This document shows, piece by piece, positions 1-9,800 of a stretch of 31,052 bases of DNA. The notes beneath the pieces are model-generated. The model made no database searches and was not told the DNA's origin. It saw nothing but the letters and a program-made list of their open reading frames with translations. Position 1 is the stretch's first letter, and each line of letters begins with the position of its first letter. The translations under genes and the position numbers were made by a program. This stretch comes from an uncultured Bacilli bacterium (GTDB lineage Bacteria > Bacillota_I > Bacilli_A > RF39 > UBA660). The stretch lies in assembly GCA_934087065.1 (NCBI GenBank), contig CAKOIS010000011.1:1-31052 (forward strand), written 5' to 3'.

Positions 1-671
1 AGATCTAAAACTATTAGAACATAGAAACTATTACAAAATCTGTTTTAATACCATTTAATATGACATAGATCTAAAACAACCAGGCAAAAGGAAACACAAA
101 CGCTGGAGTTTTAATACCATTTAATATGACATAGATCTAAAACATTGATGATAGATTTGGAGTTTATTTCGTTGTTTTAATACCATTTAATATGACATAG
201 ATCTAAAACGGCGGAGTTCCACTTTGGTATCCTGCAATTGTTTTAATACCATTTAATATGACATAGATCTAAAACACTTGTTGTATCGTCCACTTCATCA
301 ATACTGTTTTAATACCATTTAATATGACATAGATCTAAAACATTGTGAAACTGATAAATCTATTTCATTATGTTTTAATACCATTTAATATGACATAGAT
401 CTAAAACACTAATTGGATATATTTGTTCAACATCAACGTTTTAATACCATTTAATATGACATAGATCTAAAACAACTATCTTAATCTTAGTATTAAAATC
501 ATAGTTTTAATACCATTTAATATGACATAGATCTAAAACTCTTCGCCAAAATCATAAGTGACACCATCAGTTTTAATACCATTTAATATGACATAGATCT
601 AAAACATTTATTAAAAGAACTAAAAATAGATATATGTTTTAATACCATTTAATATGACATAGATCTAAAAC
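1..671 (-). CRISPR. Type II-A CRISPR array (partial, continues past the left edge)
   Basis: Ten complete, apparently identical 36-base repeats (the last at 636-671) plus the final 11 bases of another (1-11) are separated by ten spacers of exactly 30 bases. Read on the minus strand the repeat begins GTTTTAGATCTATG, the usual start of a type II-A repeat next to the spacer 3' end, and its ends are short inverted repeats (GTTTTA/TAAAAC). The orientation is fixed by three things: the leader motif at 672-678, the cas operon reading towards the array, and complementarity of the minus-strand repeat to the tracrRNA at 6644-6681. The newest spacers should therefore lie at the high-coordinate end. The lack of repeat degeneration suggests an active array, at least at this end. 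I cannot assign any spacer to a target. Confidence 0.98.
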
Positions 672-742
672 CTCAAATTACTAGATCTAATCCTATACAT
701 AGAGTATATAGGTATATCAAATGGATAATCTAAGTCATAACT
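672..742 (-). promoter_or_regulatory. CRISPR leader with ATTTGAG anchoring motif
   Basis: The bases directly beside the first repeat (672-678) read ATTTGAG on the minus strand. This is the leader-end motif known to place Cas1-Cas2-Csn2 integration in one group of type II-A systems. The leader is short, about 70 bases to the csn2 stop, and most of it should be transcribed as the pre-crRNA 5' end. An imperfect inverted repeat lies near 691-712. Confidence 0.85.
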
Positions 743-748
743 ATTATA
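743..748 (-). promoter_or_regulatory. Pre-crRNA promoter, extended -10
   Basis: A perfect TATAAT at 748-743 on the minus strand is preceded by TGA, giving TGnTATAAT. Its first bases are the last codon and stop codon of csn2. No good -35 is visible about 17 bases upstream, which is common for extended -10 promoters. Transcription would start near 736 and run through the leader into the array. Confidence 0.65.
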
Positions 749-1421
749 TCACAAATTCATCTAAATCTGTATCTATTATAATTTTATTTACGTAATCATT
801 TAAATCTTCATATTTACTTGTGTCAATAAATATACTATTAATATTTTTCGAGAAAATATATTTATAAAATTCTAATAAATCTTCATTATTTAAATAGCTT
901 TTTAAATTTATAAAAACATATATTTTTTCTTTTGATAAGCTTATTTTAATTTCTAGTAAGTCTGTTAAATTATTTAATAAATCATCAGAAAATTTCACTT
1001 CAAACTTAAAAGATTTTATTATAGACTCAAAATCAAAATCGTTTTTGATAGTAATTGGTATATCAACCAAATTAACTATATTTGAAATTGAATCATAAAC
1101 TTTAGAATATTCTTTAACTATTTTATCAATATTCTTTTCTTCAGAATTTTTGACAATATATTTTTGGAAATCACTCGAATATTTTTTGTTGTATAAATCA
1201 AAGTCTAAAAAATCACTTAATATTTCTATCTTATTTGTTAAAGTAATTTCTTCATTTTGTTTATTAAATGCGGTTATTTCTTCTATATTGTTTCCATTTT
1301 CAATTAAATTTAAATCTTTTATAAATCTATAGAAAAACTTTTTATTGTAAATTTCTATGTTCAAAATCTTATTATCTTCAAGTATAAGTTCATTATCAAT
1401 ATAATTAACATTAATTTTCAT
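744..1421 (-). CDS. csn2: Csn2, type II-A spacer acquisition protein
   Basis: The predicted protein is 225 residues, the usual size of the short (S. pyogenes-like) Csn2. Csn2 forms a calcium-dependent tetrameric ring that binds double-stranded DNA ends and works with Cas1-Cas2 and Cas9 in acquiring new spacers. Sequence similarity in this family is weak. The call rests on position (fourth cas gene, directly before the array), size, and the acidic, Ile/Lys/Asn-rich alpha/beta character. The start ATG overlaps the cas2 stop by four bases (ATGA), so translation is probably coupled. Its stop codon forms part of the array promoter. Csn2 is the marker gene for subtype II-A. Confidence 0.88.
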   Translation of the reverse strand: MKINVNYIDNELILEDNKILNIEIYNKKFFYRFIKDLNLIENGNNIEEITAFNKQNEEITLTNKIEILSDFLDFDLYNKKYSSDFQKYIVKNSEEKNIDKIVKEYSKVYDSISNIVNLVDIPITIKNDFDFESIIKSFKFEVKFSDDLLNNLTDLLEIKISLSKEKIYVFINLKSYLNNEDLLEFYKYIFSKNINSIFIDTSKYEDLNDYVNKIIIDTDLDEFVI

Positions 1422-1738
1422 AAAATCACCATTCTATTTTCATCATTTATTATATTTGTTTTGCTTTTTCCAATTATGTATTCTATTTGAGAATATTGTT
1501 TTTCTGTTATAGTTAGTACTTGAATAAGTCCCTTTTTCGGTGCTTGTTTTCTTATTCTTTCTAACAAAAGTGTTGATTGCTGTGAATTTAAAACAATTTT
1601 TGAATAAACTGATTCCTGCATCATTATAAATCCTTCTTTAAGTAAATATTTTCTAAATAACAAATAATTTCTTTTATCTGCAAAGTATATGTTTGGTAAA
1701 TCAAAAAATACTATTGTTCTCATAATCCTATCCCTCAT
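1418..1738 (-). CDS. cas2: Cas2, CRISPR adaptation subunit
   Basis: This is a small ferredoxin-fold protein that dimerises and holds two Cas1 dimers in the spacer integration complex. The core MRTIVFFDLPN is the Cas2 first strand with its conserved Asp, followed by a YLLFRKYLLKEGF helix and a QESVYSK strand, as in other type II-A Cas2 proteins. An upstream ATG at 1774 is open in frame. I prefer the ATG at 1738, which gives 106 residues, because GAAGGA lies a normal distance upstream and the overlap with cas1 falls to about 11 bases. The 1774 start would add 12 residues not typical of the family. The gene overlaps csn2 by four bases and is part of one cas9-cas1-cas2-csn2 transcript. Confidence 0.93.
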   Translation of the reverse strand: MRDRIMRTIVFFDLPNIYFADKRNYLLFRKYLLKEGFIMMQESVYSKIVLNSQQSTLLLERIRKQAPKKGLIQVLTITEKQYSQIEYIIGKSKTNIINDENRMVIL

Positions 1739-2600
1739 AAAATATAAATCCTTCATATTTGTCTTCGTTTCCAACCGACTCTAGCGTGTTTTTAACGAAC
1801 ATTTTAATTATATCCTTTAGTATATATTTTTTACCACTATAATTGAAATAAGAATTAAGTAAATTTACTAAATCATATTTATAATCTGTATCAAGTTTTC
1901 TACTTTTGTTATAATAAACAAAATTGTCTACTATTACTCTAAATGGTTCCATGAGATCACAACTTAAATTAAACTGGTTAAATTCATTTTTATGATGAAT
2001 ACCTAATTGTGTCAAATATCCATTTATTTTTACTTCTTTATTAATTGTTGATAGCAAGATTGAATATCCATAATTTAAGGCAGCATTAATTTGATCTGCA
2101 TCATGTCTGGTAAATTCTATTCCATATAGTGAATTAAAATAAACCTTGGCTGCATGTCCTTCTCTATTAGTTTTGTCTCCAGTTTCTACTTCATCAACAT
2201 AGCTTAATAATAAATTATAATTGTCTGAATGAATTTTATTTAATAACAATGATTGATTTGTAATTTTATTTATAACAATCTTTTTCCATAATTCGTCCTT
2301 ATCTTTTTGTTTCCAAGCGATTTGCTTATTAATCTTTTTGCTTGAATTGTGCCTTGAAAAATAATAAGATAATTCACCAAAAGGGTTATGTTTATCATCA
2401 CAAAATATTACGTTTATTTTATTATCAGAAAGCTCTTTTAAAAGGTAAGCAGAAATAGATACATTTATAGAATCAACTATTATTGTATCTATTTCAGAAA
2501 GATGAATTAATTTTTCTTCACTTTCATTTTTTACTACCATAAACCTATTTTTATAACTTATTTTAGATTGTCTTGTTATTACTACTGTTCTAAAACTCAT
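1728..2600 (-). CDS. cas1: Cas1, CRISPR integrase
   Basis: This 290-residue metal-dependent integrase inserts spacers at the leader-proximal repeat, in complex with Cas2 and, in II-A systems, Csn2 and Cas9. The expected catalytic residues are in place: Glu in the REGHAAKVYF motif, His in LGIHHKN and Asp in CDLMEPFR. The N-terminus (MSFRTVVITRQSKISYKNRFMV) is typical of type II Cas1. Its start overlaps the cas9 3' end by 11 bases, so the two are probably translated together. Nothing suggests truncation. Confidence 0.97.
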   Translation of the reverse strand: MSFRTVVITRQSKISYKNRFMVVKNESEEKLIHLSEIDTIIVDSINVSISAYLLKELSDNKINVIFCDDKHNPFGELSYYFSRHNSSKKINKQIAWKQKDKDELWKKIVINKITNQSLLLNKIHSDNYNLLLSYVDEVETGDKTNREGHAAKVYFNSLYGIEFTRHDADQINAALNYGYSILLSTINKEVKINGYLTQLGIHHKNEFNQFNLSCDLMEPFRVIVDNFVYYNKSRKLDTDYKYDLVNLLNSYFNYSGKKYILKDIIKMFVKNTLESVGNEDKYEGFIFYEG

Positions 2601-5600
2601 ATTTTTTCTCTCTTATTCCTGTTATAGATTTATATATAATTGTACCTTCAAAAATTACTTTACCTGTTAATCTTCCAATTCTATCTTTTAATCCAAACTC
2701 TTTTAAGTTAGCATTTTCACTAGAACACTTATATACTATTAACAATTGTTTAATAATTTTCTCAAAATCTTTTATGCCCAAGTTCTGATAATTTTTCTCT
2801 ACATATTTTTTAATTTGAATAATTTCATTATCAAATAATGGATAATAGTCATTTAACTGTAACAAATAATTTAGAATTTCAATTAAGTTTTCTTTATATT
2901 CTGATTCATTTAAATTGTTTTCTTTGTTATTAAGTATTCTATTTAAAGCATATTTCCATTTCAAGTATAATTCTTTACTTATTTTTAATTGAATTGCATT
3001 TGAAATTTCGCCGTTTTTATTTTTACTAGAATATCCTTTAATATAAACTTGTTGTCCTTTATATTCAAATAAAGTATTATATGGAATTTTATTTTTTAAA
3101 ACTCTATATTCTGAGGAATTTATTTGATTTATAATATAATCATTCAGGTCTTTTTCATTATTATTTTTTGCTATTAATATTGGAATGCCAATAATCTTTC
3201 TTTTTCCTTTATATTCAACTAACATAAAATATGATACATTTACTCCTGAATATCCACCATATATCTCGGTAGGTAAATTATCTTTAAGTCTAATATTTCC
3301 TTTTCCCTTTCCATAAATAGTTTGGTTATAAAATTCACCTGTATTATATTCAGTTTTGTAACTTATTAAAATGTCATTTCTATATAAATTGTTTTCAATA
3401 GTTTTATTAAACGCGTCAGGACTAAATATTATTTTACCAGTTTCCTTATTTATTTTATTTTTATTAAGTCCGTCAATTACTGAACTTACATCTGAATCCA
3501 AACTGTTAATAATGAAACCATATTTAAGTTTTTCTGTTTGCCCTTTTTCCTTAATTTTGTTATTTAAAGTTCTCACTAAATCATAAGTTATATTGTACTT
3601 CATATATTTTTCTTTATATTCTCCAAGTACCGCTGCCAAATAAGCATCATGAGCGTGATGGTAATCGTTTAGTTCTCTAAATTTAAATAACTCATATCTT
3701 TCTCTATAATTATGAGATAAGTTTGCTTTTAAATATATTACTTTAGTGTCATAATAATTTTCTATAATATTAGCGACATGTTTTATAATTTGTCTAGTTT
3801 CAACTAATTGTCTATTAATAAATCCATTAATATCATCTTCAGAATATTTTTCACGAATTAAATTGTTATATTTTTTATTAGACATCAAACCAATATTTTT
3901 TAATCTAGTCCACCATTTTTTGTTATATTCACTTCTATAATATGATGGTAATACAAAACTATCGGCTTTATTTTGGTTACACTTTCCGTGTACTAATACT
4001 TTATTGTCAATTGAATCATCTTTAATTAGAGTTCTAGGTATTATGTGATCTATTTCATAGGAGATCATATCTTCAACATTTAAAGGTTTACCACAGTACA
4101 TACACTTACCTTCTTGTATAAAGTATAAAAATAATTTTTGTGAATCTATTTCTTTTTCGCCTAGTTGTTTATTTAATGTATTGTAGTTTTCAATGTTATC
4201 TTTAGATTTTTTGTACAGCTCAGTTAAATACTTTTTTCTGTCTGGTTTTCTTTCTTTTTTGTCGTCTCCTCTGGACATTTCAATAGAAACACTCTCTGGC
4301 TCATATCCCATATAATCAACAATTTCATCTATGATTTTTAAAGACTGGAAAATTCCTCTTTTAACAGCAGAAGAAGTTGCAAGTTCAGAAACGGTGTCTT
4401 TGTAATTAAGTTCTTTTGTATTTGTAATTTTGTTGTTTTCCTTAATCATATTTTGAAATTTATATTCATCATTATTAAGAATTTGCATAAAATTTTCTTT
4501 TGTTTCAAACATTAAATCAATAATAGATTTATAAACTTCTGTTTCTTTATCTTTGTAATAAGGTAAAGTTAATAATTTTTTAGATAGTTCTCCCCAACCA
4601 CTATATTTTTTTCTAAGAATTTTTGTGACTTGATCATCTGTTAAATCTGGATATGTATTTCTTACTTTACTTTCAAGTATTTCTTTGTCATTAAAAATAG
4701 TAATCCATTCTATTATTTCTTCAGCGTTTTCTTCATTATAATTGGTGTTATCAAATATTCCATTTTTTCCGAAAAAATCAACATATGATTGCATATTATT
4801 TGCAAACTTTTTATCAGCCGAGTAGCCTTTTACATTAATTTCAGAATACATATCCCATTCTTTTGTTTGTTTTAAATAATTAATAAACTTTTTCTCAGTA
4901 ATATTTCCTGAAGTTTTTTCAAATAAATCTTTAATTGCATTTTGTTGTTGTTCTAATGTCATTTTTCTATCATTAACTTTAATTTGTTTTAATTCATTTA
5001 ATACTTTAAATTTATTATAAAGTGGAGAGTTACTTGGTAAAGCTGGTTCATTAATAAGATATGTACAATGTGAGATCATTCTTTTTATAAACTTTTCAGC
5101 AGTTAATTCTTTATTAACAACTTCATCAAAGTTGTAAGGTGTTATCTTTTTATTATTATTTCTTTCCATCCAAGCAAAACAACTTTTATCACTAGAAACT
5201 AATGGTCCAACATAATAAGGAATCTTAAACTCAAGAAGTTTGACTAATTTATACTTATCATTAATTTTTTCACCTAAGAAGTCATAATATACTTTTTGGT
5301 TGTCTATTATTTTAATTAACTCATCTCTATTTAATTGGAATGGATATTTTCCGTTACTTGGTTCTGAAATTCTGGGCAATAATGAATTATTCTCAATTTT
5401 AGATTTTAAATTTTTGTTGTAAAATTCAATTGTTTCTTCACTTATTCCAAGTTTTTCATAAGAGTTTAAAATTATCTTGCAAAAATCTTCTTGTGTAATT
5501 TTATTGTGAATATACTCTTCGTATTTACAATTTTCATTTTTAAATAATTCGTTATATATTTTCTTGTTATTTTTAAAAATTTTCTTCAACATCTTTAAGT

Positions 5601-6609
5601 CTTTTTTATGTTCATCATAAATACTGATCATTAAAGAAGAAATATTATTAGATTCAGAACCCTTAAATAATCTTTTTAAAAATAAGTTATCATATAATTC
5701 TTTAAACTCATCAAGAATTTCAATGTTCTGACCTAATAATTCCTCAATTTTTTCATATTCTTCATCAAAATCATTCCCATTAAAACTTATGGACATACTT
5801 TTTTCTTCATTTGAAACCGGTATTAATCTTTCTATTTTAAATTTATTTCCAACTATCATTTTTGCAAATTCAGAAGAAAATACTTTATTATATGTATCAA
5901 TAGCTAATAATTCATCCTTTAGTAAATCTTTTATTTCATTTTTAGAATCTTTTAATAATATATTTGCAATTTTTTCATAATTTATTGGAGTATTAAATTC
6001 ACCTGGCATACACTCTTCAATGTAATGATTAAAAGTAGCTTCTATTTTTTCTTTTAAATTTATGTTATTAACATTAAAATCACTATTTTCATACAAAAAA
6101 TTACCGCGGTATTTGATTATGTGATGGATTGCTAAATAAACTAACCTAATATCTTTTTTATCTTTACTATTAACAAGATCATTTCTTAAATGATAAATAG
6201 TTGGATACTTTTTTTCTTCAGATATATTATTAATTTTGTTTCTTATGTTGTTAGAGAATATATTAAATTTATCAAAATCCGTTAATTCAGTCTTACTATT
6301 ATTTTTATCATTTGGAGATATAAAACTATCTTGTAATTTTTTGTAAAAATTAGAATCTACTTTATTAATTTCGTTTGCAAACTCGTCTTGTAACAACTTA
6401 ATTCTTTGTCTTCTCCTATCATAGCGTCTTCGTATACTTCTTTTTAGTCTTCTATCTTTAGCAGTAGAAGCAGCGTCAAATAATCTCACTCCCCAAAGGG
6501 CTTTTCCACCCTTCTTAATTATTTTTTGTTGACCTGATTCAACAACAGACCAACCTACAGAATTTGTACCAATATCTAATCCAATATTATATTTTTTAAT
6601 TTTTTCCAT
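2590..6609 (-). CDS. cas9: Cas9, RNA-guided DNA endonuclease (type II-A)
   Basis: At 1339 residues this is close in size to the long II-A Cas9 proteins. RuvC-I is YNIGLDIGTNSVGW with catalytic Asp12; the Arg-rich bridge helix follows (about 53-75). RuvC-II is VSIEMSRG (Glu777). HNH is YEIDHIIPR (His855) followed by DDSIDNKVL. RuvC-III is HHAHDAY (His985, Asp988). All nuclease residues are therefore present. The HNH domain keeps a CMYCG half zinc-knuckle, which SpCas9 lacks. The C-terminus ends in IIYKSITGIREKKYEF, aligning by eye with the SpCas9 end, but the PAM-reading Arg-Lys-Arg of SpCas9 falls on DRIGRLT, so the PAM may differ. The start at 6609 has AAGGAGG just upstream; both overlap the tracrRNA promoter on the other strand. 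Confidence 0.99.
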   Translation of the reverse strand: MEKIKKYNIGLDIGTNSVGWSVVESGQQKIIKKGGKALWGVRLFDAASTAKDRRLKRSIRRRYDRRRQRIKLLQDEFANEINKVDSNFYKKLQDSFISPNDKNNSKTELTDFDKFNIFSNNIRNKINNISEEKKYPTIYHLRNDLVNSKDKKDIRLVYLAIHHIIKYRGNFLYENSDFNVNNINLKEKIEATFNHYIEECMPGEFNTPINYEKIANILLKDSKNEIKDLLKDELLAIDTYNKVFSSEFAKMIVGNKFKIERLIPVSNEEKSMSISFNGNDFDEEYEKIEELLGQNIEILDEFKELYDNLFLKRLFKGSESNNISSLMISIYDEHKKDLKMLKKIFKNNKKIYNELFKNENCKYEEYIHNKITQEDFCKIILNSYEKLGISEETIEFYNKNLKSKIENNSLLPRISEPSNGKYPFQLNRDELIKIIDNQKVYYDFLGEKINDKYKLVKLLEFKIPYYVGPLVSSDKSCFAWMERNNNKKITPYNFDEVVNKELTAEKFIKRMISHCTYLINEPALPSNSPLYNKFKVLNELKQIKVNDRKMTLEQQQNAIKDLFEKTSGNITEKKFINYLKQTKEWDMYSEINVKGYSADKKFANNMQSYVDFFGKNGIFDNTNYNEENAEEIIEWITIFNDKEILESKVRNTYPDLTDDQVTKILRKKYSGWGELSKKLLTLPYYKDKETEVYKSIIDLMFETKENFMQILNNDEYKFQNMIKENNKITNTKELNYKDTVSELATSSAVKRGIFQSLKIIDEIVDYMGYEPESVSIEMSRGDDKKERKPDRKKYLTELYKKSKDNIENYNTLNKQLGEKEIDSQKLFLYFIQEGKCMYCGKPLNVEDMISYEIDHIIPRTLIKDDSIDNKVLVHGKCNQNKADSFVLPSYYRSEYNKKWWTRLKNIGLMSNKKYNNLIREKYSEDDINGFINRQLVETRQIIKHVANIIENYYDTKVIYLKANLSHNYRERYELFKFRELNDYHHAHDAYLAAVLGEYKEKYMKYNITYDLVRTLNNKIKEKGQTEKLKYGFIINSLDSDVSSVIDGLNKNKINKETGKIIFSPDAFNKTIENNLYRNDILISYKTEYNTGEFYNQTIYGKGKGNIRLKDNLPTEIYGGYSGVNVSYFMLVEYKGKRKIIGIPILIAKNNNEKDLNDYIINQINSSEYRVLKNKIPYNTLFEYKGQQVYIKGYSSKNKNGEISNAIQLKISKELYLKWKYALNRILNNKENNLNESEYKENLIEILNYLLQLNDYYPLFDNEIIQIKKYVEKNYQNLGIKDFEKIIKQLLIVYKCSSENANLKEFGLKDRIGRLTGKVIFEGTIIYKSITGIREKKYEF

Positions 6610-6637
6610 TGACTTTCCTCCTTAAATTTGATATGAT
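6609..6637 (+). promoter_or_regulatory. tracrRNA promoter overlapping cas9 start
   Basis: TTGACT (6609-6614), a 17-base spacer and TATGAT (6632-6637) preceded by TGA form a strong sigma-A promoter on the plus strand. The -35 begins on the first base of the cas9 start codon and the spacer covers the cas9 Shine-Dalgarno. The predicted start is near 6643, directly at the anti-repeat. Confidence 0.8.
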
Positions 6638-6642
6638 GATAT

Positions 6643-6741
6643 TGTCTTAATACCATTTAAGATGACATAGAGAGTTAAAATAAAGGCTTAGCCCTAAAAA
6701 TTTACACTTATGTGGGTGGTTGTTAGCAACCACTTTTTTTT
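6643..6741 (+). ncRNA. tracrRNA
   Basis: This RNA pairs with the crRNA repeat, is cut by RNase III and holds the guide in Cas9. The anti-repeat begins at 6644. Bases 6647-6660 pair fully with the 3' part of the crRNA repeat; one mismatch follows at 6661. Bases 6662-6671 pair with repeat positions 9-18, then comes a GAG bulge opposite GA, and 6675-6681 pair with GUUUUA. The bulge geometry is like that of S. pyogenes. Next come a nexus-like GGCUUAGCC (6685-6693), a small CAC-UUAU-GUG hairpin (6705-6714) and a terminator hairpin GTGGTTG-TTAG-CAACCAC (6716-6733) followed by eight T. The predicted RNA is about 99 bases. It is transcribed away from cas9. Confidence 0.95.
6716..6741 (+). terminator. 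tracrRNA intrinsic terminator
   Basis: A perfect 7-base-pair stem with a TTAG loop is followed by eight T on the plus strand. It also serves as the last tracrRNA stem-loop. Confidence 0.93.
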
Positions 6742-6757
6742 ATCTCATCTTACTAAC

Positions 6758-6763
6758 ATTGTA
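6758..6763 (-). promoter_or_regulatory. Candidate cas operon promoter (-10)
   Basis: On the minus strand TGG-TACAAT forms an extended -10 at 6763-6758, with a weak ATGAAA at the -35 distance. Transcription would begin near 6751 and give a cas9 5' UTR of about 140 bases that is antisense to the entire tracrRNA. I see no better minus-strand promoter between here and the cas9 start. Confidence 0.5.
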
Positions 6764-6835
6764 CCATAATATTATTAAAATTTCATTCTTTTTTTACATT
6801 TTTCTACATTTTATTGGAATATAAAACAAGTGTCA

Positions 6836-6862
6836 AACTAAAACTACGCATTTCTACGTAGT
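6836..6862 (-). terminator. Terminator after the SNF2 helicase gene
   Basis: The stem ACTACGTA-GAAA-TGCGTAGT (6862 to 6843 on the minus strand) starts right after the stop codon and is followed by TTTAGTTT. The U-tract is imperfect. Confidence 0.65.
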
Positions 6863-9800
6863 TTAGTCTTTATTTTCAAAGGCAAGCAAGTTTTTGATGT
6901 CTTTTTCTGTTAGTTCACTGATGATGTTTTGATCCATGTTATTTGAGTCTATTAGTCTATTACTTAGTTCTTTTTTCTTTTCTTGTAAATCAAGTACTTT
7001 TTCTTCAATAGTCCCTTTTGAAACTAGTTTTATTACTTCAACTGTGTTTTTTTGTCCAATTCTATGTGCACGATCTGTTGCTTGATTTTCAGCTTGTGGA
7101 TTCCACCATAAATCTAGGTGAATAACTATATCAGCAGAAGCTAAGTTAAGTCCTGTTCCACCACTTTTTAGCATTATTAAGAATACTTTAACGTCATCAT
7201 TATTATTAAAATTATCTACTCTAGTTTGTCTTTCTTTACTAGAAACTGACCCATCTATTTGGTATGACTTTATACCAATACTATCTAACTTTTCTTTTAC
7301 CAAATTAAGTGCTGTTCTAAATGAAGTGAACACTAATACTTTATGATTATTATTTGTTACTTCTTCTATTACACTTAAGAATCTATCTATTTTATTAGAA
7401 CCACTAGTATAATCACTATATACTATTTTAGGATCTATACAAATTTGTCTTAACTTTGTTAAAAGAGGAAGTATCATAAATCTAACTTTAGACATTCCAC
7501 CATCATTTAGGGCTTCTTCAATGGCTTCTTTTACTTTGTTTAGTTCTGCAACATAGATTTTCTTTTGTTCGTCACCTAACTCTATAAATATATTTGTTTC
7601 TATTTTTTCAGGAAGTTCTTTTATAACATCTTTCTTTTTTCTTCTTAATATAAATGGACTTATTTGTTTAGATAAACTATCAAGTAGTTTGTTTGTGTCT
7701 TCATCAAATTCTTTTACTTTGTATTTACTAGTGAATTTATCATATTTAGATAAGTATCCTGGCATGATATAGTCAAATATACTCCATAATTCAACAGCCG
7801 AGTTTTCTATAGGAGTTCCTGTTAATGCAAACTTAACATCTGCTTTCATGCTTTTACATGCTTTTGTTGTTCCAGCTAGTGGATTTTTTATATTTTGAGC
7901 TTCATCTAATATAACAGCATGATAGTGGATTTTTTCATAGTACTCTAAGTCTTCTCTTAATAAACCATATGTTGTTATAAAGACATTTTTATTTGTATTT
8001 TCTATTAAGTCTTGTCTTTTAGTTTTTATACCACTTACTATTTTTACTGGAATATCTGGTGCAAATTTTTCAAACTCTCTATCCCAGTTATAAAGTAAGC
8101 TAGTTGGTACGACTATTAGGAATTTGAAAGAATTATCTTCTTTTAACATTTGTTTTATGTAGTAGATTAGTTGTATTGTTTTACCAAGACCCATTTCATC
8201 AGCAAGTATTCCACCAAAAGAACATTTATCTAAGTTATAAAGCCATTTTACACCAGTTATTTGGTAGTCTCTAAGTGTTTTTAATTCATTATCTGCAAGA
8301 GTTAAATTAGCATCTTTATATTGATGAAAGTTATTAATAAACTCTTTAAATAAGTTGTCTGTTTTAACAATAGAGTACTTACTATCTTTTATACTATCTA
8401 AGTAAATAGCTCTATATTTCATGACTGAACCTTTAGCACTTATTATGTCTTCATCAGTTATGTCTAGTTCTTCAGTTAGATCCATTAGTTCATTTAAATC
8501 ACTGTCTTCTAGGTCTACTATTTGATTATTACTTAACTTATAGTATTTCTTTTTTTCTTTAATGCTTTTAAATATATTTACTATATCATCATTACTTATT
8601 CCATCTAAATTAAAATCATAACTTAATATGTTATCTTTTCCTACCGAGAATGTACTAGATACTTTAGTTTTCTTTAAACCTAGTTTTTTAAAGTTTTCAG
8701 TAGTGTATACAGGATATTTTTTACTTATTAAGTTTAGTCCTTCATCTATTAGATATACTATTTTATCTAAATCATTCATTATTATCTTTTTATTATTTTT
8801 GATAAAACCAAAAGTTTCTAAGTAACTAATTAAATTAGTTTCAAATTCCACATCTCTTAGTACATTAGCTTTGTTATCAAAGTAATCTATTTCTTCATTA
8901 TATTTTAGTTTTATATTACATATAACATTATCTTTATTTAAGTCAAAGTATAAAGATACATCTGGTTCATTAATTATTTGTATTTTATCTTTTAGGTTTT
9001 CATTTACTTCTACATGTTTCTTTATTATTGGAAGCACACCACTAGAGAAGTCTTTTAGTCTATTTTTTGGTATGATTAGACTAGACATATTTTGTTTATA
9101 TAATAAAAATAATAGTGATATCTCTTTGTCAGATAAATAATATATATTAGAGTTATTGTATGCATAGTTATAACTAATTAGTTTGTAGTCTTTTAAATCA
9201 AAGTTTACTATGTAGTTATCTTGGTCCATTTCTTCTACTGTACTTTGAAGTGGAAATTCTTCTAGTATTTTAGTTATTTTGTGAAGGTTATATGTAAATG
9301 GATAATCTAGTTCTTTTAATAAATCTAGAAAGTTATTTATTTCTTTATCATCAAACCAGTTTTTATTTAAGTCAGGATGAAATCTATTTATGTATTTTAG
9401 TACTTTTGTAGCTTTTTTACTAAAGTAATTGCTGTTAAAATTGAAAGTGAAATCTTTACCAAAGGTAAACTCGTCATCTTTTCTATTTGTGGCTTGTAGG
9501 AATTGGTTTTGTTTGTTGTTGTAAGAGTACATCTTATTAATACCTATTTTTATTTTAACGTCATATAAAAAGTCTGTTGAAGAGGATAGTATGTCAACTG
9601 ATAAGAATACTTCTTTTTTAACTACAGGTTTATTTGTTTTTGAAAGTATGTCTAAAATATTGTTTGATATTTTTAATGGGTCTGGTTTAGCATAGAAAAT
9701 TAAAAATGCATAGTTATGGAAACATCCTACTAAGTGTACACATGAACTAGTATCTCTAAAATTATTACAGTTACAAGAGTAAGATAATATTTCTCCGTCA

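Noticed and set aside
1..671. Self-targeting spacers
   Set aside because: Comparing by eye I found no spacer match to the rest of the window; the rest of the genome cannot be checked here.
678..690. TAGATCTA in the leader, like part of the CRISPR repeat
   Set aside because: Only eight matching bases in AT-rich DNA, and the leader anchor lies between it and the first true repeat, so it is not a degenerate repeat.
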